From: Sphaeroforma arctica JP610
Taxonomy: Eukaryota; Opisthokonta; Ichthyosporea; Ichthyophonida
NCBI RefSeq assembly: GCF_001186125.1
Contig: NW_014039848.1
Location: 18,543-40,050, forward strand
DNA: 21,508 nucleotides
Direction: 5' to 3'
Below the pieces are notes generated by a model that was not told the origin of the DNA, did not search any database, and saw only the letters and a program-made list of their open reading frames with translations. The position numbers were made by a program, and so were the translations under genes. Shown here piece by piece: positions 20,701 through 21,508 of this stretch; within the stretch, counting starts at the first letter, position 1; each line of letters opens with the position of its first letter.

Positions 20701-21327
20701 AATAGCTTTCTCGAACGGAGGGTGAGGTGAGTTGGTAGATAGGTAAACTCTGACTTAAGTTCAAGTATGTGACCCTCAACTTATTTGAGTCCCCGCTGTT
20801 GAGATGCACCAGGATAACTATATTACAACTCTGTTGCTAAACCCATTCTTCGATGCAGTGGTCTGAGCGGCGATTTCACTACGCGTACATATGTAGGATA
20901 AGATAGTTTTGAGAATTTTTACAGAAAGCTTCGAACGCATATGGAAACTAATGCATAGTTATACATCAAGTTAATATTGGAAAATGAGTCGGTAGCTCCA
21001 ATTGATTGTTTCCTGTTTAACAAACGCATACGGTACGCGACACTACCATATCAAAAAGATGCACATTCAACGCTTTGAGTAAGTAACAGCGCACATACAT
21101 ACTTTTGTAAACTCTATACAAAATGCATATCCGTATTAAAGTCTAATAAAGACACTAGAATCTACCGATATATACAAGTTGTGCACCTGTAAAATTTCCA
21201 TGTCATCCGTCTTTCCAGATTCCTCGGCACTAGCAAGAGCGTACTCTGACCAGAAAAACACTGCAACCGGATCCCATTGTTGCAGGATGGGGGCCGAGAT
21301 CAGCACTTTTATGCTTCGTTTCCAACT
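17745..21327 (-). CDS. Spliced host gene of unknown function, 3' part (six exons, 5' end outside window)
   Basis: Read by eye from splice signals. Exons on the minus strand are 21327-21187, 20576-20499, 19965-19816, 19034-18799, 18673-18482 and 17943-17745, the last ending in TGA. Donors are GTAAGT at two sites, GTGAGT and GTATGT, plus a weaker GTGCAC at the first exon, where a GTAGAT at 21165 is an in-phase alternative. Acceptors end ATTTACAG, ACCACAG, ACTAACAG, TTGCAG and CACACAG. Phases agree at every junction (0, 0, 0, 2, 2), giving 331 residues without a stop. The protein is largely helical, with segments such as WDPVAVFFWSEYALASAEES, RQAVEALLSVIGQ and QVALILSAIQMN, and reads like a helical-repeat or scaffold protein. 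The WDPVAVFFW...EYA stretch faintly recalls condensin CAP-G C-terminal regions, far too weakly for a call. The first listed exon boundary (after ATAG at 21328) is the least certain. Confidence 0.72.
17955..18050. repeat. Degenerate G/T-rich, telomere-like stretch in the last intron
   Basis: On the plus strand, several TTTTAGG/TTTAGGG-like units (TTTTAGGGG, TTTTAGGATT, GATTTAGGG) occur in about 60 bases. They are too irregular to be a true telomeric array. On the gene's own strand the same bases form the C/A-rich tract upstream of the last acceptor. Confidence 0.3.
19638..19658. repeat. C12-T-C6 homopolymer tract (G-run on the gene strand)
   Basis: Twelve C, one T and six C on the plus strand, inside the 781-base third intron of the minus-strand gene. 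In the transcript it is a G6-A-G12 run that could form a G-quadruplex. Length may be unreliable because homopolymers are error-prone. Confidence 0.8.
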
Positions 21328-21464
21328 CTATGGATCATAAAATACATGTTGCAGTATTCATCTCAGATACAATCCAATATGTTATAGACAGTCGTAGGCT
21401 CAATCTATCCATCAGTCCGTCTACATGTATATAAATAAATAAGTAAAGCTTATACATACAAACA
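21328..21464. other. Upstream of the first visible exon, no exon recognised
   Basis: On the minus strand this should be an intron of the spliced gene, or more of its coding region if the first acceptor is misplaced. An in-frame TAG at the acceptor argues that the exon does not simply extend. No further exon was found before the window end. Confidence 0.3.
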
Positions 21465-21483
21465 TATATATATATATATATAT
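21465..21483. repeat. (TA)n microsatellite at window end
   Basis: About nine TA units near the right edge, followed by more TA-rich sequence. Confidence 0.85.
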
Positions 21484-21508
21484 GAACATATATAATACAA
21501 ATATACAT

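Overview
The window looks like nuclear DNA of a unicellular eukaryote. It is AT-rich, has GT-AG introns of roughly 0.1-0.8 kb, carries decayed Ty1/copia-like and Ty3/gypsy-like elements, is rich in (TA)n and (CA)n microsatellites, and contains one scaffold-style gap of 20 N. The PPR repeat style (YNxxIxACAKxGxWxxALxLLREM) is typical of protists. An ichthyosporean such as Sphaeroforma, a stramenopile or an alveolate would all fit; the sequence alone does not decide between them.

Left part (1-8.1 kb): retroelement fossils. A broken copia-like element (LTR-like promoter, gag, RT portion) lies between two roughly 300 bp inverted arms (358-661 and 3033-3314). A second, broken gypsy-like element follows on the minus strand (about 3.7-8.0 kb), with recognisable gag zinc-knuckle, RT/RNase H-like and integrase-like stretches in the expected order. 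No intact host gene was found here.

Middle (8.1-11.9 kb): mostly non-coding. It holds a possible decayed coding stretch on the minus strand (about 8750-9300), a clear fold-back/MITE-like inverted repeat (9521-9868), the N gap flanked by microsatellites, and a (CA)n(TA)n tract.

Right part (11.9-21.5 kb): two host genes pointing toward each other. The first is an intronless 1091-residue PPR protein (11904-15179, +) with 16 regular PPR repeats and a C-terminal SMR domain, a PPR-SMR architecture best known from plant organelle RNA metabolism. The second is a spliced minus-strand gene (last exon 17745-17943; exons traced back to about 21327; 5' end outside the window). Six exons join in phase through GT-AG sites to give at least 331 residues of an unidentified, largely helical protein. 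Between the two lie an imperfect minisatellite (16330-16622) and two low-confidence coding remnants. No CRISPR, rRNA or tRNA was seen.
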